A DNA stretch of 8,398 nt from Lachnospiraceae bacterium (GTDB lineage Bacteria > Bacillota > Clostridia > Lachnospirales > Lachnospiraceae). The notes beneath the pieces are model-generated. The model was given only the letters and a program-made list of their open reading frames with translations. It had not been told where the DNA came from and did no database searches. Of the stretch, positions 1 through 6,102 are shown in pieces. How positions within the stretch are numbered: the first letter of the stretch is position 1; every line of letters begins with the position of its first letter. The position numbers and the translations under genes are program-made. The DNA is taken from positions 1 through 8,398 of the forward strand of contig JAJBTR010000398.1 of assembly GCA_020860745.1 (NCBI GenBank), read 5' to 3'.

Positions 1-60
1 GATATCAACACTGCATTTAATTATCTCATAATCGTTCCTGTTTGTCTAGTGTTATTTTCG

Positions 61-116
61 ATTTTCTGTCTCAGCGGACTTTCTGTCTCAGTACTTTCTG
101 TCTCAGTCCCTCTCAG
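61..116. repeat. Short tandem repeat at the 3' end of the PHP phosphatase gene
   Basis: Two exact adjacent copies of the 15-mer ACTTTCTGTCTCAGT occupy 78-92 and 93-107. A diverged copy, ATTTTCTGTCTCAG, lies at 61-74, and a truncated CTCTCAG lies at 110-116. On the minus strand, each of the two full copies contains TGAGACAGAAAG, and the phosphatase stop codon (103-105) is the TGA of the first copy read. Because the unit is a multiple of three, the next copy presents another in-frame TGA five codons later. The pattern suggests local slippage or duplication at the gene end. No function is claimed. Confidence 0.75.
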
Positions 117-840
117 TTCCTGACATATTCCCGAAAAGGCATCGTTGGTTTTTCTCAAATAATAACTGCACCGTTTTGCTGCCATACCTCTTTTGCAGCA
201 GTTTCATGCAACGTTCCATCTCTACCGGACGATTCTTTATATCATGTGCATCGCTTGCGATAAAATCCGCCAGATTTTCTTTCAATAAGGAATGACAGAA
301 ATGCTTTTGCTTTCTGCCCTCTCTTCCCATGATGCCACCCGCATTGAGCTGAATCTGTGCGCCGGCTATTCTGAGACGGCGCACCCTGAAATCGCTTTTC
401 TGCAGGCAGTAATACCGTTCCGGATGTGCAAGGATTATCCTGTAACCCGCTTCTGACACCATACTGACGGTCTGAAACATATCGCAAAACGGAGTAATCG
501 TAGAAAACTCCAGCAATATCACCTCCGTCCCGGCCATTCTGCATCTGGAATCCCTCAGGACGGGCACCATATTCTTGTGCGCAAAAAACTCACAGCCAAG
601 ATACATGCGCAGATCCGGATATAAATGTCCGGCACACTCTGTCACGCGGCGGTATACCAGCTCTCTCTCATCAGCAGATATCTCAAACATCCCCGGTCTG
701 TAATGCGGGGTAAAAATGATATTGCGGATTCCCTGTTTGTACTCTGCTGCCAGCATCATCTGTGTCTCATCCATACAGGAAGAGCCGTCATCCACCCCCG
801 GCAATATATGATTATGTATATCCCAATATCCCTGTGTCAA
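103..840 (-). CDS. CpsB/YwqE-type PHP-domain protein-tyrosine phosphatase
   Basis: This 245-residue protein matches the manganese-dependent tyrosine phosphatases of the PHP superfamily (CpsB, CapC, YwqE). These act in the cytoplasm to dephosphorylate bacterial tyrosine kinases that control capsule or exopolysaccharide assembly. Visible metal-site motifs in family order are DIHNHILPGVDDG at residues 7-19 (His9, His11), FTPH at 43-46 (His46), GCE at 82-84 (Glu84), AHPERY at 138-143 (His139) and SDAHD at 196-200 (Asp197, His199). Length is normal for the family and no signal peptide or membrane segment is seen. The start is TTG at 840: the frame upstream has no ATG before a stop at 913-915, the PHP motif begins at residue 7, and AGGGAGG lies at 852-858. 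It is divergent from rqcH. No kinase (CpsD/YwqD-like) or capsule gene is visible here, so the substrate is unknown; partners may lie beyond the left edge. Family call is firm, biological role is inferred. Confidence 0.9.
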   Translation of the reverse strand: MTQGYWDIHNHILPGVDDGSSCMDETQMMLAAEYKQGIRNIIFTPHYRPGMFEISADERELVYRRVTECAGHLYPDLRMYLGCEFFAHKNMVPVLRDSRCRMAGTEVILLEFSTITPFCDMFQTVSMVSEAGYRIILAHPERYYCLQKSDFRVRRLRIAGAQIQLNAGGIMGREGRKQKHFCHSLLKENLADFIASDAHDIKNRPVEMERCMKLLQKRYGSKTVQLLFEKNQRCLFGNMSGTERD

Positions 841-851
841 CCTGAACCTGG

Positions 852-858
852 CCTCCCT
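852..858 (-). promoter_or_regulatory. Shine-Dalgarno AGGGAGG for the TTG-initiated phosphatase
   Basis: AGGGAGG read on the minus strand is a near-perfect anti-16S match 11 nt upstream of the TTG at 840. The spacing is somewhat long, but no other in-frame ATG, GTG or TTG fits between it and the PHP motif, so it supports the TTG start. Confidence 0.6.
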
Positions 859-875
859 GAAATACTGATCATTGC

Positions 876-895
876 GCCACCGGCAATCCGGCGGC
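876..895 (-). other. GC-rich hairpin in the 5' leader of the phosphatase transcript
   Basis: On the minus-strand RNA, GCCGCCGG (895-888) can pair with CCGGUGGC (883-876) around the tetraloop AUUG. This gives eight consecutive pairs, including one G-U. The hairpin lies between the predicted promoter and the Shine-Dalgarno, 17 nt before the latter. No U-run follows, so it is not an intrinsic terminator. It could stabilise the leader or take part in translational control; this is inference. Confidence 0.55.
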
Positions 896-934
896 TGTGC
901 AACCAGATTTTCTTAACATCATTTTAATGAACTT

Positions 935-1000
935 ACAGGTATTCTAACACATTCAATTCGAAAAAACAAACGCTAACCCGAATTGTTTCTATTTACCTGT
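935..1000. repeat. Nested inverted repeats over the divergent promoter region
   Basis: Two perfect 7-bp inverted repeats are nested. The outer pair is ACAGGTA (935-941) with TACCTGT (994-1000). The inner pair is CAATTCG (954-960) with CGAATTG (979-985). Their centres (967.5 and 969.5) differ by only 2 bp. The left arms overlap the -10 edge and the spacer of the predicted minus-strand promoter, and the right arms lie just upstream of its -35. The layout resembles a regulator binding region for the phosphatase promoter, but no regulator is identified. Seven-base arms can arise by chance in AT-rich DNA. Confidence 0.45.
941..969 (-). promoter_or_regulatory. Predicted sigma-A promoter for the PHP phosphatase gene
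   Basis: Read on the minus strand, TTGTTT (969-964) and TAGAAT (946-941) are separated by exactly 17 bp. The -10 matches consensus at five of six positions and is preceded by TGT, an extended -10 of the TGn type. The expected start is near 934, giving a leader of roughly 90 nt that contains the 876-895 hairpin. Confidence 0.6.
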
Positions 1001-1070
1001 TTCATTTGTTGCTTTTCCCGAATAAACAGTTTCCCACCGTATAGCAATACCGACGTGCCGTGAACCACAC

Positions 1071-1099
1071 TTTACACCGGAAAAAATTTGTGCTATCTT
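1071..1099 (+). promoter_or_regulatory. Predicted sigma-A promoter for rqcH
   Basis: TTTACA (1071-1076) and TATCTT (1094-1099) are separated by 17 bp, and the -10 is preceded by TGC, an extended -10. The -35 matches consensus at five of six positions. Transcription would start near 1106, giving a leader of about 30 nt that ends in the rqcH Shine-Dalgarno GGAGG at 1124-1128. Confidence 0.65.
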
Positions 1100-1135
1100 T
1101 AGCATGATTCAGAAAACAAATACGGAGGCATTACC

Positions 1136-2878
1136 ATGGCACTTGACGGAATTGTAGTCGCTAATCTGGCTTATGACTTAAATAAAGAACTCAGCGGTAT
1201 GCGCATCAGCAAAATTGCGCAGCCTGAGGCGGACGAATTGCTGCTGACATTAAAAGGAAGCAACGGACAGCGACGTCTTCTGCTCTCAGCCAACACCTCT
1301 CTTCCGCTTGTGTATCTGACCGAAGAGAATAAACCGGGTCCTATGACTGCACCGAATTTCTGTATGCTGCTGCGCAAGCATATCGCGAATGGCCGGATTC
1401 TCTCTGTCTCGCAGCCTGCCATGGAACGAGTGCTTGTTTTTCAGATTGAACATCTGGATGATCTGGGCGATCTGCGCACTAAAAATCTGATTGCAGAGCT
1501 GATGGGCAAACACAGCAATATTATTTTTACCGATGCGGAAGGAAAAATTCTGGACAGCATTAAGCATATTTCCGCACAGGTAAGCTCTGTCCGGGAGGTG
1601 TTGCCGGGACGGGACTATTTTATTCCTGCGCAGGAGGGAAAAAAGTCTCCGCTCAACGAAACAGAAGAGGGATTTCTTTGCACAGTGACGGATAAACCAA
1701 CTATGGTATGCAAGGCCATCTATACCTCTTACACCGGTATCAGCCCGCTGATCGCCAATGAGCTCTGCTACCGGACAAAGATTGACGGCTCCGCTCCCTG
1801 TGCTTCGGTTACAGAGCAGGAATGGCTTGCGCTGGCTCAGGGATTTTGTACGGTCATGACACAGATCCGGGATGGTAATTTTACACCGCATATTCTTCGC
1901 AAAGGAAAAGAACCGGTTGAGTTCTCCTCTATTCCCCTTTATTCCTACGCAGACTGCACGGACGAGACATGCATTTCTATCTCCAATGCGCTGGAACAGT
2001 TTTACGCGCAGAAGAACGCATACACCCGAATCCGTCAGAAGTCGGCTGACCTGCGTCACGTGGTGAATACTCACCTGGAGCGAAACCGCAAGAAATATGA
2101 ATTACAGAAGAAGCAGTTAAAGGATACCGAAAAGCGTGACAAATATAAAGTATATGGCGAGCTGATTCATACCTATGGATATCAGGTGCCGGAGGGAGCA
2201 AAAGGCTTTGAAGCATTGAATTATTACACAAATGAGATGATTCAGGTTCCGCTTGATCCGACGCTTACCCCACAGGAAACTGCGAAGAAATATTTTGAGC
2301 GCTACGGAAAGCTGAAACGCACCTATGAGGCACTGAACGAGCTGATCGAAGACACACGCGCCGAGATTGATCACCTGGATTCTGTCGCCACGGCTCTGGA
2401 TATTGCCCAGTCCGAGGCGGATCTGGCGCAGATCAGGGAGGAATTGATACAAAGCGGCTATATCCGCCAGCGCTATTCAAAGAAAAAACAGCAACAGCAG
2501 AAAAGCCGTCCCTGGCATTACCGCAGTTCCGACGGTTATGATATCTATGTAGGGAAAAACAATCTTCAGAACGATGAACTGACCTTCCGCTTCTCCGAGG
2601 GAAATGACTGGTGGTTCCATGCCAAGCAGATGCCCGGCTCCCATGTCCTGGTTAAGACGAAGACCGGTGACCTGCCGGATCAGACATTCGAGGAGGCGGC
2701 CCGCCTGGCCGCTTTTTATTCCAAAGGCCGCGGTGGAGAAAAAGTGGAGATTGACTATCTCCAGAAAAAGAATGTGAAAAAGCCGAACAAAAGCAGACCC
2801 GGATTTGTGGTATACTATACCAATTATTCCATGGTGAGCGTGCCGGATATCGCGGGAATCGAGCTGGTGGCTGACTAA
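1136..2878 (+). CDS. rqcH: RqcH, NFACT-family ribosome quality-control alanine-tailing factor
   Basis: This 580-residue protein is the bacterial homologue of Rqc2/NEMF, often annotated as fibronectin-binding protein FbpA. In Bacillus subtilis, RqcH binds obstructed 50S subunits carrying peptidyl-tRNA and recruits tRNA-Ala to add C-terminal alanine tails that mark the chain for proteolysis. The NFACT-N domain begins with ALDGIVVANL (Asp4) and includes MLLRKHI (77-83), MERV (96-99) and ELMGKHSNIIF (121-131). Charged helices expected to form the coiled coil span about 290-340 and 385-440. A Lys/Gln-rich linker (KKKQQQQK, 449-456) leads into the NFACT-R domain at about 457-565, with NDWWFHAKQMPGSHVLVK at 490-507. 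A basic tail segment (about 544-554) may contact RNA. The position matching the functionally important Asp97-Arg98 pair of B. subtilis RqcH is Glu97-Arg98 here. Start ATG has GGAGG seven bases upstream and its own promoter. Length is typical. No rqcP or other quality-control partner is visible. Confidence 0.95.
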   Translation: MALDGIVVANLAYDLNKELSGMRISKIAQPEADELLLTLKGSNGQRRLLLSANTSLPLVYLTEENKPGPMTAPNFCMLLRKHIANGRILSVSQPAMERVLVFQIEHLDDLGDLRTKNLIAELMGKHSNIIFTDAEGKILDSIKHISAQVSSVREVLPGRDYFIPAQEGKKSPLNETEEGFLCTVTDKPTMVCKAIYTSYTGISPLIANELCYRTKIDGSAPCASVTEQEWLALAQGFCTVMTQIRDGNFTPHILRKGKEPVEFSSIPLYSYADCTDETCISISNALEQFYAQKNAYTRIRQKSADLRHVVNTHLERNRKKYELQKKQLKDTEKRDKYKVYGELIHTYGYQVPEGAKGFEALNYYTNEMIQVPLDPTLTPQETAKKYFERYGKLKRTYEALNELIEDTRAEIDHLDSVATALDIAQSEADLAQIREELIQSGYIRQRYSKKKQQQQKSRPWHYRSSDGYDIYVGKNNLQNDELTFRFSEGNDWWFHAKQMPGSHVLVKTKTGDLPDQTFEEAARLAAFYSKGRGGEKVEIDYLQKKNVKKPNKSRPGFVVYYTNYSMVSVPDIAGIELVAD

Positions 2879-2952
2879 GGAACCCAGGCATTCATCAGGA
2901 TGACAGGGTAAATACCTGTGCAGGTGACGATACCTTCGGACAGACTCTTTTA

Positions 2953-3756
2953 TCATCCATAAATATCCCGCCTGCGATGCCGAAGCAGCGGCAGCTGTTC
3001 CCGCACTTCCTCAACAACCCCCAGGTCAATTTCGGTGACGGCAACCTGCTCTGTCTCATCCATCTGCATCAGCACTTTTCCCCAGGGGTCGACCACAATG
3101 GAATGTCCCCAGGCCTGATAGGATGCTTCCGCGTTCCTTGCGGTGGATGTTCCCACGGTAAATACCTGGTTATCCACGGCCCGCTGCCGGAACATCAGCT
3201 CCCAGTGCATCGGTCCGGTTGTCATGTTAAACGCAGCAGGACAGAGAATCACCTTCGCACCCGCATCAACCATCATTCGGGTCAGTTCCGGAAAACGCAT
3301 ATCATAGCAGATGCAGATTCCCATTTTTCCAAACTCCGTATCAAACACGGCGATTTCATCTCCCGCCGTCAATGTATCTGACTCCTTAAAATACTGTCCG
3401 CCTTTTACATTAATGTCAAAAAGGTGCATCTTGCGATACTTCGCAATCTGCCTCCCCTCCCGGTCAAAAATATAGGCTGTATTATATACTTTCCCGTCCG
3501 CCAGCTCCGGGATGGTGCCGGCGGAGAGACAGACATGTTTTTTCGCGGCAAGCTCTGAGCAGAATTGCCAGGTTATGCCGCCCTCCGGCTCCGCATAGGC
3601 CGGGGACTGCAACGTTTCATAAGGGCATTGGAACATCTCGGGGAGAACGACTATATCTGCATCCTCCGGTACGTATCCGGCAAAAAGTCCTTCTATATGG
3701 CGAAGGCTCTTTTCTTTTACAGGGTTTACTTTTGACTGTATGCTTACTAATTTCAT
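2953..3756 (-). CDS. Carbon-nitrogen hydrolase, Nit2/omega-amidase-like
   Basis: This cytoplasmic hydrolase of the nitrilase superfamily has 267 residues from the preferred start. The Glu-Lys-Cys triad is visible: Glu40 in VVLPEMF, Lys109 in KYRKMHLFD and Cys150 in CICYDMRFPEL. It resembles Nit2-type omega-amidases, which convert 2-oxoglutaramate (or 2-oxosuccinamate) to the 2-oxo acid and ammonia. The closest-looking segments are HLFDINVKGG (111-120), AAFNMTTGPMHWEL (174-187), RAVDNQVF (192-199) and AWGHSIVVDPWG (215-226). Substrate is inferred from resemblance, not proven. ATG 3756 is preferred because GGGAG (3765-3769) lies eight bases upstream; an in-frame ATG at 3771 overlaps that Shine-Dalgarno and would add five residues. 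The gene follows recG after 170 bp and converges on rqcH. No transaminase that would generate its substrate is visible. Other possibilities are a different short-chain amidase or a deaminated-glutathione amidase (Nit1-like). Confidence 0.88.
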   Translation of the reverse strand: MKLVSIQSKVNPVKEKSLRHIEGLFAGYVPEDADIVVLPEMFQCPYETLQSPAYAEPEGGITWQFCSELAAKKHVCLSAGTIPELADGKVYNTAYIFDREGRQIAKYRKMHLFDINVKGGQYFKESDTLTAGDEIAVFDTEFGKMGICICYDMRFPELTRMMVDAGAKVILCPAAFNMTTGPMHWELMFRQRAVDNQVFTVGTSTARNAEASYQAWGHSIVVDPWGKVLMQMDETEQVAVTEIDLGVVEEVREQLPLLRHRRRDIYG

Positions 3757-3764
3757 CACTGATT

Positions 3765-3769
3765 CTCCC
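3765..3769 (-). promoter_or_regulatory. Shine-Dalgarno GGGAG that decides the hydrolase start
   Basis: GGGAG on the minus strand is followed by an 8-nt spacer and ATG at 3756. The alternative ATG at 3771 shares its G with this motif and has only AGGA four bases upstream. The downstream ATG is therefore the better start. Confidence 0.6.
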
Positions 3770-3783
3770 ATAGAATCCTAAAC

Positions 3784-3829
3784 CCAGGGAACTTAATCCG
3801 CTTTTTTGCTAAGTGAGATATGTCCCTGG
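3784..3829 (-). repeat. Imperfect dyad in the recG–hydrolase gap
   Basis: CCAGGGA (3784-3790) is the inverse complement of TCCCTGG (3823-3829). Immediately inside, ACTTA (3791-3795) pairs with TAAGT (3810-3814). Together they give a 12-pair stem interrupted by an 8-nt bulge (3815-3822). On the minus-strand RNA it ends 12 nt before the ATG at 3771 and 27 nt before the preferred ATG at 3756. No U-run follows the stem on the minus strand, so a standard intrinsic terminator is not supported. It may be a leader structure or an mRNA processing site. The rest of the 3757-3926 gap is AT-rich, and I saw no promoter with well-spaced boxes. Confidence 0.5.
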
Positions 3830-3926
3830 CACCATTTTCAGCATCTGACAGGATCTAAAATCTCTATTCTTCTATACTATAATGAATCCATATCCTATCG
3901 TTATTACAATACAAAGGTATTCGAAA

Positions 3927-5984
3927 TTACAGGTTCAACAGAGAATATTCCTCTCCCGCGTACTGCCGCAGTCTCTCTTTCAACACCTGATGCTCCGGTT
4001 CCTTCAGCCCGGGATCATCCTTTAACAGAATCGTTACTTCTTCGGATGCCCGTCCCATCAGATCTGCATCCTGATAGATATCCGCCAGCTGAAAGCAGAA
4101 ATCCCCGCTCTGCCGTATCCCGAAGAAATCTCCCGGGCCGCGAAGCTTCAGATCTTCTCCGGCAATATAAAAACCGTCGTTCGATTTGTTCAGAACAGCC
4201 AGCCGTTTGTTTTTTCTCTCCTGCTTTTCCCCCTGCATAAAAATACAGTAGGACTGGGCGTCGCCTCTTCCCACGCGGCCGCGGAGCTGGTGAAGCTGTG
4301 CCAGGCCAAAGCGCTCGGCGTTTTCAATCATCATTACCGTGGCGTTCGGCACGTCCACTCCCACTTCGATCACCGTGGTGGAGACAAGAATCTGCGTCCG
4401 ATTTGCCAGGAAATCCTCCATGATCCGGTTTTTTTCCTCTGCTTTCATTCTGCCGTGCAGGCAGGATATCCGGATCTCATCCGGAAAAATCTCCCTGAGC
4501 CGCTCCGTATAATCCAGGACATTTTCTCCCTCGGAGTTTTCGGACTCTTCCACCACCGGGCAGATGATATAAACCTGATGCCCCTCCCGGACCTGATTTT
4601 CCATGACCCGGTAAGCTTTCTCGCGGAAAGAAGGGTCCACCACACAATTTCTGATCGGCTTTCGCTTCGCCGGCACCTCATCGATGACAGAGATATCAAG
4701 ATCCCCATATAATATGATCGCCAGCGTGCGCGGAATCGGCGTTGCGCTCATCACCAGTATATGGGGATGCTGTCCCTTATAGGAAAAGGTCTCCCGCTGC
4801 TTCACGCCGAATCGGTGCTGCTCGTCGGTGATGACAAGGGCGAGGCTGCGGTAGTTTACTTTTTCCTGAATCAGCGCATGCGTGCCAACGATCAGAGCAT
4901 CCGGTTCCCTCTCCAGAATGGCGTAAGCCTCACGCTTTTGTTTTGCGGTGAGAGAACCCGTCAGGAGTACGATGGGAAACTGTAAATCCAGACTGTCACA
5001 GAGCTGGCGCAGCTTCTGCTCATGCTGCCGCGCCAGGACATCGGTCGGCGCCATGATCGCCGCCTGGTATCCGTTGTGCGCGCAGTCCAGCATAGCCAGA
5101 AATGCTATAATCGTCTTGCCGGAACCCACATCACCCTGAATCAGACGCTGCATCACTTTCTCTGAGCGCATATCCGACTGAATCTGTGCAATTGTGCGCC
5201 GCTGTGCGCCGGTCAGCGCGTAGGGCAGCCGCTCAATCAAATGATCTGCAAAATCTGTTGTGCCAAAAGAAAATTCATTCTGCAGCGCCGCAGAACCGTC
5301 TTTGGTCAGCTGCATACAGAGGATAAAAAAGAAAAATTCATCAAAAACAAAGCGGTTGCGCGCCGTGATACAGCTCTCCTCGTCGAAAGGGAGATGCATG
5401 TTTTTTAAGGCGAAGTTATATTCGCAGAGCTGATTTCGGGATCGGATATCCTCGGTGATATATTCCATTTCCAGGGGGATATCATCGAGTGCCAGAGCAA
5501 CTGCTTTCTGCACCTGTTTGTTCGAGAGACCCCTGGTGAGACTGTAGATCGGGCGGAGCGTCTGCCGGATTTTCTGATAATCTCCGGGCGACATAATCTC
5601 CGGCTGTTCCATGTAGAGCAGATCTTTTTTTTGCGTAACACGGCCGTAAAAGACATAATAACCGCCCGGTTTTACAAGCGAACGGATGTATGGCGCCCGG
5701 TACCAGATGAGACGCAGAGTATGCCCGTTTTCCATTACATCCAGCACCGCCGTTTTTAAGCGGGAGTGCATGTTGACAGACGGTGCTTTCGCAACCCTCA
5801 CGCTGATCGCGTTTTTTCGTTCGGAAACCAGGGCATCGAGTCCGGTGATCTCCGGGCATCGCTCATAATCCCGCGGAAAATACAGGAGTATATCACCCAC
5901 GGTGTATACTCCTATCGCATGAAACAATTCTTCTGTTTTGGGACCGATCCCTTTCAGATTGCTGATCGGAGCATCTAATCTCAT
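3927..5984 (-). CDS. recG: ATP-dependent DNA helicase RecG
   Basis: RecG is a superfamily 2 double-stranded DNA translocase that remodels stalled replication forks and branch-migrates Holliday junctions. From the preferred start it has 685 residues, close to the 680-695 usual for the family. The N-terminus LDAPISNLKGIGPKTEELF is the typical RecG helix-hairpin start. The wedge/OB-fold region spans about 45-150. Helicase motifs follow in order: Walker A GDVGSGKT (284-291), APTDVLARQH (312-321), VGTHALIQ (366-373), DEQH box (387-390), SATPIPRTL (413-421), VSTTVIEVGVDVPNAT (534-549) and LHQLRGRVGRG (564-574). The RecG-specific C-terminal part with EDLKLRGPGDFFGIRQSG is also present. ATG 5984 is preferred over in-frame ATG 5996 because GGAG lies six bases upstream and the N-terminus then matches the family. 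It follows yloV by 118 bp, the conserved Bacillota order. All motifs are intact. Confidence 0.97.
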   Translation of the reverse strand: MRLDAPISNLKGIGPKTEELFHAIGVYTVGDILLYFPRDYERCPEITGLDALVSERKNAISVRVAKAPSVNMHSRLKTAVLDVMENGHTLRLIWYRAPYIRSLVKPGGYYVFYGRVTQKKDLLYMEQPEIMSPGDYQKIRQTLRPIYSLTRGLSNKQVQKAVALALDDIPLEMEYITEDIRSRNQLCEYNFALKNMHLPFDEESCITARNRFVFDEFFFFILCMQLTKDGSAALQNEFSFGTTDFADHLIERLPYALTGAQRRTIAQIQSDMRSEKVMQRLIQGDVGSGKTIIAFLAMLDCAHNGYQAAIMAPTDVLARQHEQKLRQLCDSLDLQFPIVLLTGSLTAKQKREAYAILEREPDALIVGTHALIQEKVNYRSLALVITDEQHRFGVKQRETFSYKGQHPHILVMSATPIPRTLAIILYGDLDISVIDEVPAKRKPIRNCVVDPSFREKAYRVMENQVREGHQVYIICPVVEESENSEGENVLDYTERLREIFPDEIRISCLHGRMKAEEKNRIMEDFLANRTQILVSTTVIEVGVDVPNATVMMIENAERFGLAQLHQLRGRVGRGDAQSYCIFMQGEKQERKNKRLAVLNKSNDGFYIAGEDLKLRGPGDFFGIRQSGDFCFQLADIYQDADLMGRASEEVTILLKDDPGLKEPEHQVLKERLRQYAGEEYSLLNL

Positions 5985-5990
5985 CGCAAA

Positions 5991-5994
5991 CTCC
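5991..5994 (-). promoter_or_regulatory. recG: Shine-Dalgarno GGAG that decides the recG start
   Basis: On the minus strand, GGAG is followed by the 6-nt spacer TTTGCG and ATG at 5984. The upstream in-frame ATG at 5996 overlaps this motif and begins inside a small hairpin, which favours the downstream start. Confidence 0.6.
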
Positions 5995-5995
5995 A

Positions 5996-6019
5996 TTCTT
6001 CCCGCCGCAACCGGAAGAA
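5996..6019 (-). other. Small hairpin immediately upstream of the recG ribosome binding site
   Basis: UUCUUCC (6019-6013) can pair with GGAAGAA (6002-5996) on the minus-strand RNA, leaving a 10-nt G-rich loop. The stem ends where the Shine-Dalgarno GGAG begins. Stability is modest and any effect on translation is inference. The rest of the 5985-6102 gap shows no terminator. Confidence 0.35.
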
Positions 6020-6102
6020 AATTCTGCAGGCTGTCGCACCAGGATCACATTATCGCTGAAAAAATGTATGGCACTGCTTTTTCGGTCATCTGCTTATTCT
6101 TT

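Noticed and set aside
7..53. AACACT (7-12) and AGTGTT (48-53) as a terminator stem for the phosphatase gene
   Set aside because: Six pairs with a 35-nt loop and no T-run is not a credible terminator.
61..116. CRISPR-like array
   Set aside because: The repeat unit is about 15 bp with essentially no spacers; it is a simple tandem repeat.
841..915. An N-terminal extension of the phosphatase upstream of the TTG
   Set aside because: The frame is open to 913 but contains no ATG, GTG or TTG start before the stop, and the leader hairpin and Shine-Dalgarno fall there.
1286..2074. A 262-codon open frame on the minus strand inside rqcH
   Set aside because: It lies wholly antisense to a strongly conserved gene, its translation is rich in Cys/Arg/His with no domain I recognise, and no ribosome binding site stands out. 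It looks like a codon-usage shadow.
1136..2878. Surface fibronectin-binding adhesin (the common legacy name for this family)
   Set aside because: No signal peptide, membrane segment or cell-wall anchor is present. NFACT-N, coiled coil and NFACT-R match the cytoplasmic ribosome-associated RqcH.
2477..2956. A 159-codon minus-strand frame at the rqcH 3' end
   Set aside because: It is antisense to the NFACT-R domain and shows no recognisable motif or family resemblance.
3873..3883. TATACT/TATAAT on the plus strand in the recG–hydrolase gap as a promoter for recG antisense RNA
   Set aside because: No acceptable -35 lies 16-18 bp upstream of either box. AT-rich chance matches are likely.
3806..4240. 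A 144-codon plus-strand frame over the recG 3' end
   Set aside because: It is antisense to the conserved recG C-terminal region, and its translation is Pro/Ser/Arg-rich shadow sequence.
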